From CADCVT01 sp036389485 (GTDB lineage Bacteria; Actinomycetota; Thermoleophilia; Solirubrobacterales; Solirubrobacteraceae): a stretch of DNA of 20,008 nucleotides. The stretch spans positions 1 to 20,008 of the forward strand of contig DASVPR010000013.1 in assembly GCA_036389485.1 (NCBI GenBank). The letters are read 5' to 3'. Shown here piece by piece: positions 13,521 through 20,008 of this stretch. The position numbers and the translations under genes were made by a program. Below the pieces are notes generated by a model. The model saw only the letters and a list, made by a program, of their open reading frames with translations. It searched no databases and had not been told where the DNA came from. How positions within the stretch are numbered: the stretch's first letter is position 1; each line of letters starts with the position of its first letter.

Positions 13521-15029
13521 ATGAGCATGTCCCGCCTGCTCGCCGCTGCCACCTCCTGCCTGCTCCTCCTCGCCCTGCCCGGCGCCGCCGCCGCCGCGCA
13601 GTCCGCCGCGCACGAGCGCGCCGCGACGCTCCTCGCGAACGCCCGGGCGGGCATGCCTCAGGACCAGGTGATCGACTGCCTCGCGCCCGCGGGCGACCCC
13701 GCGCCGAACACGCCCGAGTGGCAGCGGCGCGACGCGATCAACCAGTACTGCGCGACGCTGCGGCTCCGCGACCAGCTGATGAGCCCGGCGTACGGCTGGG
13801 GCAACCTGTCCCAGGGCTCTCAGCTGTGGCTCGAGCGGACCGTCGACCAGCTCGGCGATGCGAGCCACCCGCGCGGCGGCATCACGACCGCGATCCCGGG
13901 CTCGCAGGCCGCTGACGCCTTCCGCACGGTCAAGCGCTGGACGGAGGCGGGGCGCGGCCGCGTCGAGCCGGTCGCGTTCAAGGCGCTCAACGGGTCGACG
14001 CTGCGCGGGCACGTGTTCGCGCCGCCGGCCCGCGTCAAGCGCCCGGCCGGCGGCTACCCGGGCGTCGTCATCACCGACGGCTCCGTCCAGGGCTTCGAGG
14101 AGCTGTACTTCTGGGCCGCGGAGGACCTCGCGGAGGCCGGGTACATCGTCATGACCTACGACGTCCAGGGCCAGGGCGACTCCGACCTCGCCGGCGAGGA
14201 CTGCCCCGGCGAGTGCTCCGGCATCCCGTACCAGCAGGCCTACAACTTCCTGCAGGGCGCCGAGGACTCGCTCAGCGCGTTCCTCGACGCCGGCGAGAAC
14301 CCGTACTTCGACCTGCTCGACACGCAGCGCGTCGGCATCGCCGGCCACTCGCTCGGCGCGCAGGCGGTGAGCGTCGTCGGCCAGTGCGACAAGCGCGTCA
14401 GGGCGATCGTCGCGTGGGACAACCTGGACCCGATCGACGACTGCAGCGGGGTCACGATCCCGAAGGCGTTCCGCGCGTCGACGCTGATCCACACGCCGGC
14501 GCTGGGGATCTCCAACGACTACCTCTTCAACACGCGGCCGAACCCGACGCCGCCCGACCCGCAGGCGAAGGCCGACGGGTTCGCGCAGCTGAAGGCGGCG
14601 GGCGTCGACACGCAGTCGATCGTGCTGCGCGGGGCGACGCACCTCGAGTACACGTACGTCCCGCTCGTGCTGCCGGCCAGCCAGAAGGGCGAGCGGTTCG
14701 CCTCCTACTACACGCGCGCCTGGTTCGACCGCTACCTGAAGGGCAGCGCGGCCGCGACGCAGCGGCTGATCGCGACGACGTTCGACGCCAGCATCGACGG
14801 CAGCGCGATCGGCACCGGCGAGTTCGATCAGCTCGCCGCCGCCCAGAACCCGACCGACCGCTACGCGGGGAACGTGCCGCACAAGATCGCTGGGATCCCG
14901 GTCCCGAACGCGCTCTCGTTCTACTACGTCTCGCAGTACGCGCTGACGGGCGGGAAGACGGGCGGCGCGAAGGCGCCGGGCGCGCGCAAGCGGCTCGTCT
15001 GCGCCGACATGCGCCACGGCTGCCCCTAG
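13521..15029 (+). CDS. Secreted cysteine-rich alpha/beta hydrolase
   Basis: A 502-residue protein. The signal peptide is ~1-26 (LLAAATSCLLLLALPGAAAAA), cleaved near AAA-QS. A ~110-residue N-terminal region comes before an alpha/beta-hydrolase core starting near 150 (VAFKALNGSTLRGHVFAP). The nucleophile elbow is GHSLGAQ with Ser277; a Tyr-Asp-Gln-Gly stretch (MTYDVQGQGDSDL) marks an earlier strand; the likely catalytic His is His374 (RGATHLEY). The acid is probably Asp333 (ISNDYLF) or one of Asp300/303. About eight Cys in the mature protein, including EDCPGEC, suggest disulfides in an extracellular enzyme. The class (esterase, lipase or peptidase) cannot be fixed from sequence. ATG 13521 or 13527 could be the start. 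Confidence 0.88.
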   Translation: MSMSRLLAAATSCLLLLALPGAAAAAQSAAHERAATLLANARAGMPQDQVIDCLAPAGDPAPNTPEWQRRDAINQYCATLRLRDQLMSPAYGWGNLSQGSQLWLERTVDQLGDASHPRGGITTAIPGSQAADAFRTVKRWTEAGRGRVEPVAFKALNGSTLRGHVFAPPARVKRPAGGYPGVVITDGSVQGFEELYFWAAEDLAEAGYIVMTYDVQGQGDSDLAGEDCPGECSGIPYQQAYNFLQGAEDSLSAFLDAGENPYFDLLDTQRVGIAGHSLGAQAVSVVGQCDKRVRAIVAWDNLDPIDDCSGVTIPKAFRASTLIHTPALGISNDYLFNTRPNPTPPDPQAKADGFAQLKAAGVDTQSIVLRGATHLEYTYVPLVLPASQKGERFASYYTRAWFDRYLKGSAAATQRLIATTFDASIDGSAIGTGEFDQLAAAQNPTDRYAGNVPHKIAGIPVPNALSFYYVSQYALTGGKTGGAKAPGARKRLVCADMRHGCP

Positions 15030-15034
15030 GAGGG

Positions 15035-15052
15035 CGCGGCGGGCACGCCGCG
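15035..15052. terminator. Hairpin between convergent genes (possible bidirectional terminator)
   Basis: CGCGGCG-GGCA-CGCCGCG is a perfect 7-bp stem with a 4-base loop in the 30-base gap between the stops of the secreted hydrolase (15029) and the RTX-like gene (15060). It has no T-run on either side. Position and symmetry suit a shared terminator. Confidence 0.5.
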
Positions 15053-15059
15053 AGCGATG

Positions 15060-15605
15060 TCACCGCAGCGGCTTCAAGCCGCCGCCGCGCTGCTTCTCCG
15101 TCCGGTACTCGGCCTTCTCGCAGTTGACGAACGTGTACTTGTGCTTCCGCGAGCGGGCGACGTGGTAGATGTCGCGGCCCGGGCCGCAGTCGACGGCGCC
15201 GCGCCCGTAGTGGACGGAGATCGCGTCGTTGCCGGCGCCGCCGAAGATGACGTTGCGGCCGTGCGAGCCGTAGATGAAGTCCTCGCCGCCGCCGCCGAAG
15301 ATGCGGTCGACCTGGCTCGCCGGCTGGCCGATCGGGTCGTAGTCGCCCCACAGGACGTCCGACCCGCCGAGCCCGCGCAGGACGTCGGAGGTGTGGTGGC
15401 CCATCAGCTCGTCGCTGTCGGAGGAGCCGGTGAGGTTCGTCGCGCCCTCCTTGTCCGACCGCTTGACGTTGTCGATGTCGATCCGCGGCCAGAGGTCGTG
15501 CGACGCGCAGCTCGAGCAGGGCATGCCGACGATGTGATCGGCCTGCGCGGCGGCGGGAGCCAGGGCGAGCGCGGCGAAGATGAGGAGGGGAACGATTCGG
15601 CGCAT
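15060..15605 (-). CDS. Small secreted RTX-like (haemolysin-type Ca-binding repeat) protein
   Basis: A 181-residue protein with signal peptide ~1-22 (cleavage near AQA-DH). The mature chain starts with a CSSC pair (Cys30, Cys33), then has glycine/aspartate turns in RTX style at ~58-130: SDELMGHHTSDVLRGLGG, SDVLWGD, RIFGGGGEDFIYG and VIFGGAGNDAIS. The end has two more Cys (AVDCGPG, FVNCEKAE). The repeats are irregular compared with classical GGxGxDxLx toxins. Proteins of this shape are very common in Thermoleophilia and are usually thought to be surface-associated. No toxin or enzyme domain is visible. ATG 15605 is preceded by a GGGGA-N2-TCCCC palindrome 37 bases upstream. Confidence 0.82.
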   Translation of the reverse strand: MRRIVPLLIFAALALAPAAAQADHIVGMPCSSCASHDLWPRIDIDNVKRSDKEGATNLTGSSDSDELMGHHTSDVLRGLGGSDVLWGDYDPIGQPASQVDRIFGGGGEDFIYGSHGRNVIFGGAGNDAISVHYGRGAVDCGPGRDIYHVARSRKHKYTFVNCEKAEYRTEKQRGGGLKPLR

Positions 15606-15642
15606 GTCCGCATCGTCGGCGCCGCCGCTTCAGGGCCGCATC

Positions 15643-15654
15643 GGGGAGTTCCCC
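15643..15654. promoter_or_regulatory. GGGGA-GT-TCCCC palindrome upstream of the RTX-like gene
   Basis: A perfect 5+2+5 palindrome in the 69-base gap between the lipoprotein stop (15675) and the RTX-like start (15605), with a further TTTCCCCC half-site-like run at 15668-15675. It could be a regulator site or a small hairpin after the upstream gene. Confidence 0.3.
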
Positions 15655-15674
15655 AAGCGGACGAGCGTTTCCCC

Positions 15675-16244
15675 CTAGTCCCGCTCCTCCGCCCGCGCGA
15701 GCGACTCGCGGTGGTCGCGCTCGAGCTCGGCCTCGCTCATCCCGCCGTCGCGTGCCTTCAGCGGGTTGAACGCGAGCGGCGTGGCCACCCACCAGGCGCC
15801 CTCGCGCCGCACGGCGAGCACCTTCACCGTCGCCGACGCGGGCGGCGGCGGATACGGTCCGGACCGTGCCGCGTACCGCATGCGGACGGTCACGATGGAG
15901 CGGTCGCCTTCGGTTCGCGCGGAGACGACGTCCCCGCCGATGCGGCTCGGGTCCTCCATCTCGCCCGAGTCGCCGGTGTAGGCGACTGCGACGACGACGC
16001 CGGCGCCGCAGTTGCCGTCGCTGTAGCCCTCCTCCTCGTCGAACAGCGCACCGCGGCGGATCGCCGGGTCGACGAGCCGGCAGTTCCGTGCGTAGAACTC
16101 CCGCCGGTCGCCGGAGTCGAGGTCTTGTCCCCAGTCCTCCCACGCGTCGAGGAAGCGCTTCACAGCGAGCTCGGGCGAATCCGCTCCGGGGGCGCCGCCG
16201 CAGCCCGCGGCGAGCAGAGCGACCGCGAGGATGAGGCTGCGCAT
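15675..16244 (-). CDS. Putative lipoprotein, last gene of the channel-RTX operon
   Basis: A 189-residue protein with a short signal and lipobox LAAGC (Cys15). The mature domain runs from SPELAVKRFLDAWEDWGQDL through FYARNCRLVDPAIRRGALFDEEEG, an acidic NCGAGVVVAVAYTGDSGEME stretch and strands ending AWWVATPLAFNPL. This looks like an NTF2/SnoaL-like lipoprotein, but I cannot name a family. The highly charged tail (SEAELERDHRESLARAEERD) is probably helical. The ATG at 16244 shares its A with the TGA stop of the upstream RTX-like gene, so expression is coupled. Confidence 0.82.
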   Translation of the reverse strand: MRSLILAVALLAAGCGGAPGADSPELAVKRFLDAWEDWGQDLDSGDRREFYARNCRLVDPAIRRGALFDEEEGYSDGNCGAGVVVAVAYTGDSGEMEDPSRIGGDVVSARTEGDRSIVTVRMRYAARSGPYPPPPASATVKVLAVRREGAWWVATPLAFNPLKARDGGMSEAELERDHRESLARAEERD

Positions 16245-17218
16245 CACCGGGTCAGGCGGACCCGCTCGAGGCGGGTCGCGGCGCTGTTGCCGGCGTCGTC
16301 GATCGCGATGACGGTGACGACGGCGTAGACGCGGCGGCGGCCGCGGAGGGCGCGGCGCAGCGCGCGAGCCGTGGACGCCGTGCCGCGCAGGACGAGCCGG
16401 ACGCTCTCGCCGGGCGTCGCGGCGCGCTGCTGCGGGGCGGCGAGGGTGAGGCGCCTGCCGCGCGTGCGGATCGTCGCGCGCGCCGACAGCTGGACGACCT
16501 CGTTCGCGGACGCGGTCGCGACGAGCGCCGGCGAGCGGCCGACGCGCTGGCGGCGGCGGGCGCGGGCGTCGATCGTCGGCGGCTCGGTGTCCTCGCCGGC
16601 CGGCGGTGGCGGCTCCTCGCTCGGGGGCGGGGGAGGGTCGGCGCGCTCGACCGTCTCGCACGAGGAGTCTGGGAGGTCGGCGGGGTCGACGTAGGCGCGG
16701 TCCGCGCCCGCGCCGCAGTCCACGACCTCGACCGCGCCGTCGCGCGCGATCACCTGGTCGTCGCCGCCCTCGCCGCGCAGCGTGTCGCTGCCCTCGCCCC
16801 CGTCGACCTGGTCGGGCCCGCCGCCGCCCGTCAGCTTGTCGTTCCCGCTCCCGCCCAGGAGGATCGCGGGGACCGGGAGCGCGCCGGTCGACTCCCGTAC
16901 CTCGATGCTGTCGTCGCGCAGGCCGACGTCGAGGCGGATGCGCGTGTCGCTCGACCGCGGGCAGGTGACCTCGATGATGTAGCCGTTGCCGTCGACGTCG
17001 CCGGGCTGGCAGCGACCGGGATCGATCCCGCCGTCGACGGTCGTGTCGGTGAGCCGCACGGTCGTGGCGCCGGCGGTGACCGTGACCGTGCTCTGCGACG
17101 TCGCGTCGCGGGCCGAGTAGAGGATGGTCGGGCCGTCCATCGACACGACCGCGTGCGCGGCGACGGAGGCGGGCGCGGCGCAGAGGAGGGCGAGGAGGAC
17201 GAGGACGCAGCGGATCAC
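16244..17218 (-). CDS. Secreted RTX-repeat protein with C-terminal Ig-like domain
   Basis: A 324-residue protein starting at GTG 17218, overlapping the ion-channel stop by GTGA. The signal peptide is ~1-22 (CVLVLLALLCAAPASVAAHA). An N-terminal beta region (~23-117) contains a Cys pair (GRCQPGD, EVTCPRSS) around DVDGNGY. Classical RTX repeats follow at ~118-160 (LLGGSGNDKLTGGGGPDQVDGG, then GSDTLRGEGGDDQV). A Cys pair (VVDCGAG, DSSCETV) precedes a proline spacer (PPPPPSEEPPPPAG). The C-terminal ~100 residues (PPTIDARARRRQRVGRSPALVATASANE...VTVIAIDDAGNSA) look like a Big/Ig-type fold seen in actinobacterial surface proteins. The repeats should bind calcium. Secretion is probably through Sec, given the signal peptide, unlike type I toxins. 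Confidence 0.88.
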   Translation of the reverse strand: MIRCVLVLLALLCAAPASVAAHAVVSMDGPTILYSARDATSQSTVTVTAGATTVRLTDTTVDGGIDPGRCQPGDVDGNGYIIEVTCPRSSDTRIRLDVGLRDDSIEVRESTGALPVPAILLGGSGNDKLTGGGGPDQVDGGEGSDTLRGEGGDDQVIARDGAVEVVDCGAGADRAYVDPADLPDSSCETVERADPPPPPSEEPPPPAGEDTEPPTIDARARRRQRVGRSPALVATASANEVVQLSARATIRTRGRRLTLAAPQQRAATPGESVRLVLRGTASTARALRRALRGRRRVYAVVTVIAIDDAGNSAATRLERVRLTR

Positions 17219-17865
17219 GTGGGGCGGCGGACGGTCAGCCCGACGAGGCGGGACACGACCATCGCAACGTACCCGAGCCCGGCCAGCTGCTCGAGCATCA
17301 CCACGCCGCGCGCGAACGGCTCGATCGGGACGATGTCGCTCAGGCCGGTGCTCGACAGTGTCGTGAAGCTGAGGAAGAGGAGCTCCATCCACGTGCGGTC
17401 GGACTGCGGGTCGACCGCGGCGGTGAAGCTGCCCGGGTCGACGGCCTGCACGACCGTGAACACGTAGGCGAACCCCCACGCGACGAGGGTGAACGTCGCC
17501 CCGACCGCGAACAGCTCGTCGCGGGTGATGTCGTGGTCGGCGAGCATGTACGCGATCAGCGCGCCCGCCGCGTAGAAGTAGAGGACGGCCTCGAGCGCGG
17601 ACGAGTAGGGCAGCAGCGCGTCGTCGCCGGTGATCGCCTGGATGAGGAGCAGGACCGTCGCCGGCAGGCCGAGGCCCACCGCGACCGAGGTCAGGGCCGG
17701 AGAGCTGCGGACCGCGAGCACGACGAGCCCGAGCACGAGGATCCCGATCGCGCTGAACCCCGCCCGCCCCGCGTGGCTGCCCTCCAGGAAGGGATAGACC
17801 AGCACCGCCGCGAGCTGCACGACGAGCAGGACCGCGGACGGCTCGCGCTGGACGAAGCGGCGCAC
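17215..17865 (-). CDS. Ion-channel-like membrane protein with atypical selectivity filter
   Basis: A 216-residue protein with GTG start 17865. Hydrophobic segments lie at ~10-27, 36-53, 57-77, 90-108, 118-140 and 186-210. The last two frame a re-entrant loop, MELLFLSFTTLSSTGLSDIVPIEPFARG (160-187). Placement and the surrounding FxxTTL...DIxPxxPxAR pattern match the pore of Ion_trans_2/two-TM potassium channels. Those normally read TVGYGD or close; here the corresponding residues are STGLSD. It may be a channel with altered selectivity or a channel-derived protein with another job. First gene of a three-gene overlapping operon with the RTX-Ig protein and the lipoprotein. Confidence 0.82.
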   Translation of the reverse strand: MRRFVQREPSAVLLVVQLAAVLVYPFLEGSHAGRAGFSAIGILVLGLVVLAVRSSPALTSVAVGLGLPATVLLLIQAITGDDALLPYSSALEAVLYFYAAGALIAYMLADHDITRDELFAVGATFTLVAWGFAYVFTVVQAVDPGSFTAAVDPQSDRTWMELLFLSFTTLSSTGLSDIVPIEPFARGVVMLEQLAGLGYVAMVVSRLVGLTVRRPT

Positions 17866-17898
17866 TCGCGGACCGTAGCGGCCGAGGGCGACGGCTCG

Positions 17899-19362
17899 TC
17901 AGGCGGCGGCGCGGTCGAACGCCATCGCGTCGTCCACCGGGCCGTGGCGGAGCATCACGATGTCGCGCGGGTAGTTCTGGTGCACGCGCCACGGCGCGCG
18001 CGAGCCCTGCTTGGGGAACTGGTCGATCGACCGCAGGACGTAGTTGGACTGGAAGTCGAGGAACGGCTCCGCGGAGACCGACGGGTCGCGCTCGGGCACG
18101 CAGAAGCGATGGCCGTGGCGGTCCATGTGGTTGAGCAGCCGGCAGACGTACTCCGACGTCAGGTCCGCCTTCAGGGTCCACGACGCGTTCGTGTAGCCGA
18201 CCGCGAACGCGAAGTTCGGGACGCCGCTGAGCATCATCCCCTTGTAGGCCATCGTGTCCGGCAGCGAGACCTCGCGGCCGTCGACCGCGAGCGACACGCC
18301 GCCGAGCGGCAGCAGGTTCAGGCCCGTCGCCGTGACGACGACGTCCGCCTCCAGCTCCTCGCCCGACCGCAGCCGGATCCCGTGCTCGGTGAACGTCTCG
18401 ATGTGGTCGGTCGCGACCGACGCCCGCCCCTCGCTGATCGCCGTGAAGAGGTCGCCGTTGGGGACCAGGCACATGCGCTGGTCCCACGGGTTGTAGTGCG
18501 GCTTGAAGTGGACGTCGACGTCGTAGCCCTCGGGCAGCCGCCGCTTGACGCCCCGGCGGATGAGCCGCTTCATCGCGTCCGGCCAGCGGCGGCTCGCGCG
18601 GTAGAAGAGGAACGCGAGCATGACGTTCTTCCACCGGATGACGGGATACAGGAACCGCGGGGGGAGGACCCGCCTCAGCAGGAGGGCGAGCGGGTCCTCG
18701 TCGGGCATCGTCACCACGTAGCTCGGCGAGCGCTGGAGCATCGTGACGTGCGCCGCCTGCTCCGCCATGGCGGGCACGAGCGTCACGGCGGTCGCGCCGC
18801 TGCCGATCACGACGACGCGCTTGCCCTCGTAGTCGAGGTCCTCGGGCCAGTGCTGCGGGTGGACGATCGTCCCCCGGAAGCGCTCGGTGCCCGGCAGGTC
18901 CGGCGTGTAGCCCTGGTCGTAGCGGTAGTAGCCCGAGCAGCCGAAGAGGAAGCCGCACGTCATGCGGACGGTCTCGCCGGTGTCGGTGCGCTGCACCTCG
19001 ACGGTCCACCGCGCGTCGGCCGTGGACCACGTCGCGCGCACGACCTTGTGGTGGAAGCGGACGTGCCGGTCGATGCCCCGCTCGCGTGCGGTCTCGTTGA
19101 CGTACTCGAGGATCGACGGCCCGTCGGCTATCGCCTTCGCCGCCTTCCACGGGCGGAACCGGTAGCCGAGCGTGTGCATGTCCGAGTCCGAGCGGATGCC
19201 CGGGTAGCGGAAGAGGTCCCACGTCCCGCCGATCGCGTCGCGCGCCTCGAGGATCGCGAACGTCTTCTGCGGGCACTTGTCCTGCAGATGGTGGGCGGCG
19301 CCGACGCCGGAGATGCCGGCACCGACGATGAGGACATCCACGTGGTCGATCGCGTGCGGCAC
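17899..19362 (-). CDS. ethA: Flavin-containing Baeyer-Villiger monooxygenase, EthA-like
   Basis: A 487-residue FAD/NADPH enzyme from GTG 19362. The FAD-binding GxGxxG is GAGISG (14-19), followed by the conserved GGTWDLFRYPGIRSDSDMHTLG. The Baeyer-Villiger fingerprint FxGxxxHxxxWP is present intact as FRGTIVHPQHWP (161-172), and the NADPH-binding motif is VIGSGATAV (~184-192). Blocks such as PHYNPWDQRMCLVPNGDLF, TMAYKGMMLSGVPN and VGYTNASWTLKADL closely match what I recall of Mycobacterium tuberculosis EthA, which oxidises ketones and activates ethionamide. Length is also the same. No EthR-type regulator gene is adjacent within the window. The natural substrate is unknown. Only 45 bases separate it from the carboxylase gene upstream on the same strand, so they could share a transcript. 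Confidence 0.93.
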   Translation of the reverse strand: MPHAIDHVDVLIVGAGISGVGAAHHLQDKCPQKTFAILEARDAIGGTWDLFRYPGIRSDSDMHTLGYRFRPWKAAKAIADGPSILEYVNETARERGIDRHVRFHHKVVRATWSTADARWTVEVQRTDTGETVRMTCGFLFGCSGYYRYDQGYTPDLPGTERFRGTIVHPQHWPEDLDYEGKRVVVIGSGATAVTLVPAMAEQAAHVTMLQRSPSYVVTMPDEDPLALLLRRVLPPRFLYPVIRWKNVMLAFLFYRASRRWPDAMKRLIRRGVKRRLPEGYDVDVHFKPHYNPWDQRMCLVPNGDLFTAISEGRASVATDHIETFTEHGIRLRSGEELEADVVVTATGLNLLPLGGVSLAVDGREVSLPDTMAYKGMMLSGVPNFAFAVGYTNASWTLKADLTSEYVCRLLNHMDRHGHRFCVPERDPSVSAEPFLDFQSNYVLRSIDQFPKQGSRAPWRVHQNYPRDIVMLRHGPVDDAMAFDRAAA

Positions 19363-19407
19363 GGGTCCGCAGAGTCTTACCCCTGAACGCGACCGTTTCT
19401 GTGAGGT

Positions 19408-20008
19408 TCACCACGTGTCGACGAAGCGGTGCCCGCGCGTCGGGCGCTCGGGCAGCTCCGCCGCCGCGAACGTCGCCGCGATGAGCGTGCGCGTCTCCGC
19501 CGGGTCGATCACGTCGTCGAGCTCGAACAGCGTCGCCGCGTTGAGCGCCTTCGCGTTCTCCTCGGCGAGCCGCGTCAGCTCGCGGATCTTCTCGTCCCGC
19601 TCGCGCTCGTCGGCGATCTGCTCGAGCTCCTTGCGGAAGCCGAGCTTCACCGCTCCCTCCAGGCCCATCGGGCCGAGGTGCGCGCTCGGCCACGCGATCG
19701 TCAGCAGCGGCTCGTGGAGGCTGCCGGCGACCATCGCCTGCGCGCCGAGGCCGTAGCCGCGGCGCAGGACGACCGCGATCAGCGGCACGCCGAGCGCGGC
19801 CCCGGCGACGAGCAGCCGCGAGGCGCGGCGCACGAGCGCCGTGGCCTCGTGCTTCGGGCCGACGATGAAGCCCGGCGTGTCGACCAGCGACAGCACCGGG
19901 AGGCCGAAGGCGTCGCAGAGCTGGAGGAAGCGCGCGGCCTTGTCCGAGGCGTCGGCGGTCAGGGTCCCCGCGAAGAACTTCGTGTTGTTGGCGATCACGC
20001 CCAGCGGG
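19408..20008 (-). CDS. Acyl-CoA carboxylase carboxyltransferase (beta) subunit, N-terminus outside window
   Basis: The C-terminal 200 residues of a biotin-dependent carboxylase beta subunit; the gene continues past the right edge (in-frame PLGVIANN at the border, so the GTG at 19998 is internal). Visible family blocks are NNTKFFAGTLTADASDKAARF, LPVLSLVDTPGFIVGP (the acyl-CoA pocket helix region), RRGYGLGAQAMV and AWPSAHLGPMGLEGAV. They match propionyl/acetyl-CoA and related carboxyltransferases, which move CO2 from carboxybiotin to an acyl-CoA. The last portion, RKELEQIADERERDEKIRELTRLAEENAKALNAATLFELDDVIDPAETR, ends in the usual DDVIDPxxTR motif close to the C-terminus. The precise acyl-CoA substrate cannot be told from this half. 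Confidence 0.93.
   Translation of the reverse strand, partial: PLGVIANNTKFFAGTLTADASDKAARFLQLCDAFGLPVLSLVDTPGFIVGPKHEATALVRRASRLLVAGAALGVPLIAVVLRRGYGLGAQAMVAGSLHEPLLTIAWPSAHLGPMGLEGAVKLGFRKELEQIADERERDEKIRELTRLAEENAKALNAATLFELDDVIDPAETRTLIAATFAAAELPERPTRGHRFVDTW

Noticed and set aside
3463..19487. Isolated GATGAG or CTCATC hexamers inside genes
   Set aside because: They are single copies in coding sequence (for example near 3773, 9070, 12416 and 17642) and lack the second repeat 11 bp away.
16244..19693. A 1149-codon open frame on the minus strand
   Set aside because: Only its last 324 codons (from GTG 17218) are real. The rest is a shadow of the EthA-like gene and neighbours, with Arg/Pro/Gly-rich low-complexity translation.

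Overview
The window is very GC-rich DNA, packed with genes whose third codon positions are almost all G or C. GTG starts are frequent, and neighbouring genes often overlap by 1-4 bases. Secreted proteins with RTX-type glycine/aspartate repeats, a small DUF6458-like membrane protein, an EthA-like monooxygenase and several MprAB/NarL-style signalling genes point to an actinobacterium. Thermoleophilia (Solirubrobacterales, e.g. Conexibacter or Solirubrobacter relatives) is my best guess; this rests on gene content and composition, not on a marker gene. I saw no rRNA, tRNA, CRISPR array, insertion sequence or integrase, and no gene-free stretch longer than about 200 bases.

Layout. (1) 1-2089: a partial nitrilase-fold hydrolase (minus), apparently frameshifted, is divergent from an unusual regulator that joins a winged-helix domain to a TetR domain. 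A TTGACA-type direct repeat lies between them. (2) 2150-4382: a small iron-permease-family membrane protein (plus) converges on a CHASE3-HAMP-GAF NarL-type histidine kinase (minus). (3) 4476-11381: an envelope-oriented cluster. It has a lipoprotein divergent from an OmpR-type response regulator and its histidine kinase, a divergent pair of paralogous secreted proteins, a site-2 protease overlapping a two-TM anchored protein, and, facing these, an HtrA-like protease followed by a smaller paralogue of that anchored protein. (4) 11567-13482: DUF6458-like protein, PAP2 phosphatase, a lone receiver domain and a NarL/LuxR response regulator. (5) 13521-15605: a secreted cysteine-rich alpha/beta hydrolase converging on a small secreted RTX-like protein. 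(6) 15675-17865: an overlapping minus-strand operon of ion channel, RTX-Ig-like secreted protein and lipoprotein. (7) 17899-20008: an EthA-like Baeyer-Villiger monooxygenase and the C-terminal part of an acyl-CoA carboxylase carboxyltransferase subunit.

The most interesting signal is a shared operator-like element, CTCATC-N5-CTCATC (two hexamers exactly 11 bp apart). It occurs four times, always between genes and always in the same orientation relative to the gene downstream: before the lipoprotein at 4988 (and so also next to the response regulator at 5024), before each member of the divergent paralogous pair (7618 and 7706), and before the HtrA operon (11381). An 11-bp direct repeat is the normal target of OmpR-family regulators, and one is encoded inside the cluster. 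I infer a local envelope-stress regulon, functionally similar to MprAB-PepD, CssRS-HtrA or CpxRA-DegP, whose outputs include three uncharacterised envelope proteins plus an HtrA protease. A second dispersed near-palindrome, TACGCC-N7-GTA, occurs at four gene ends or gaps.
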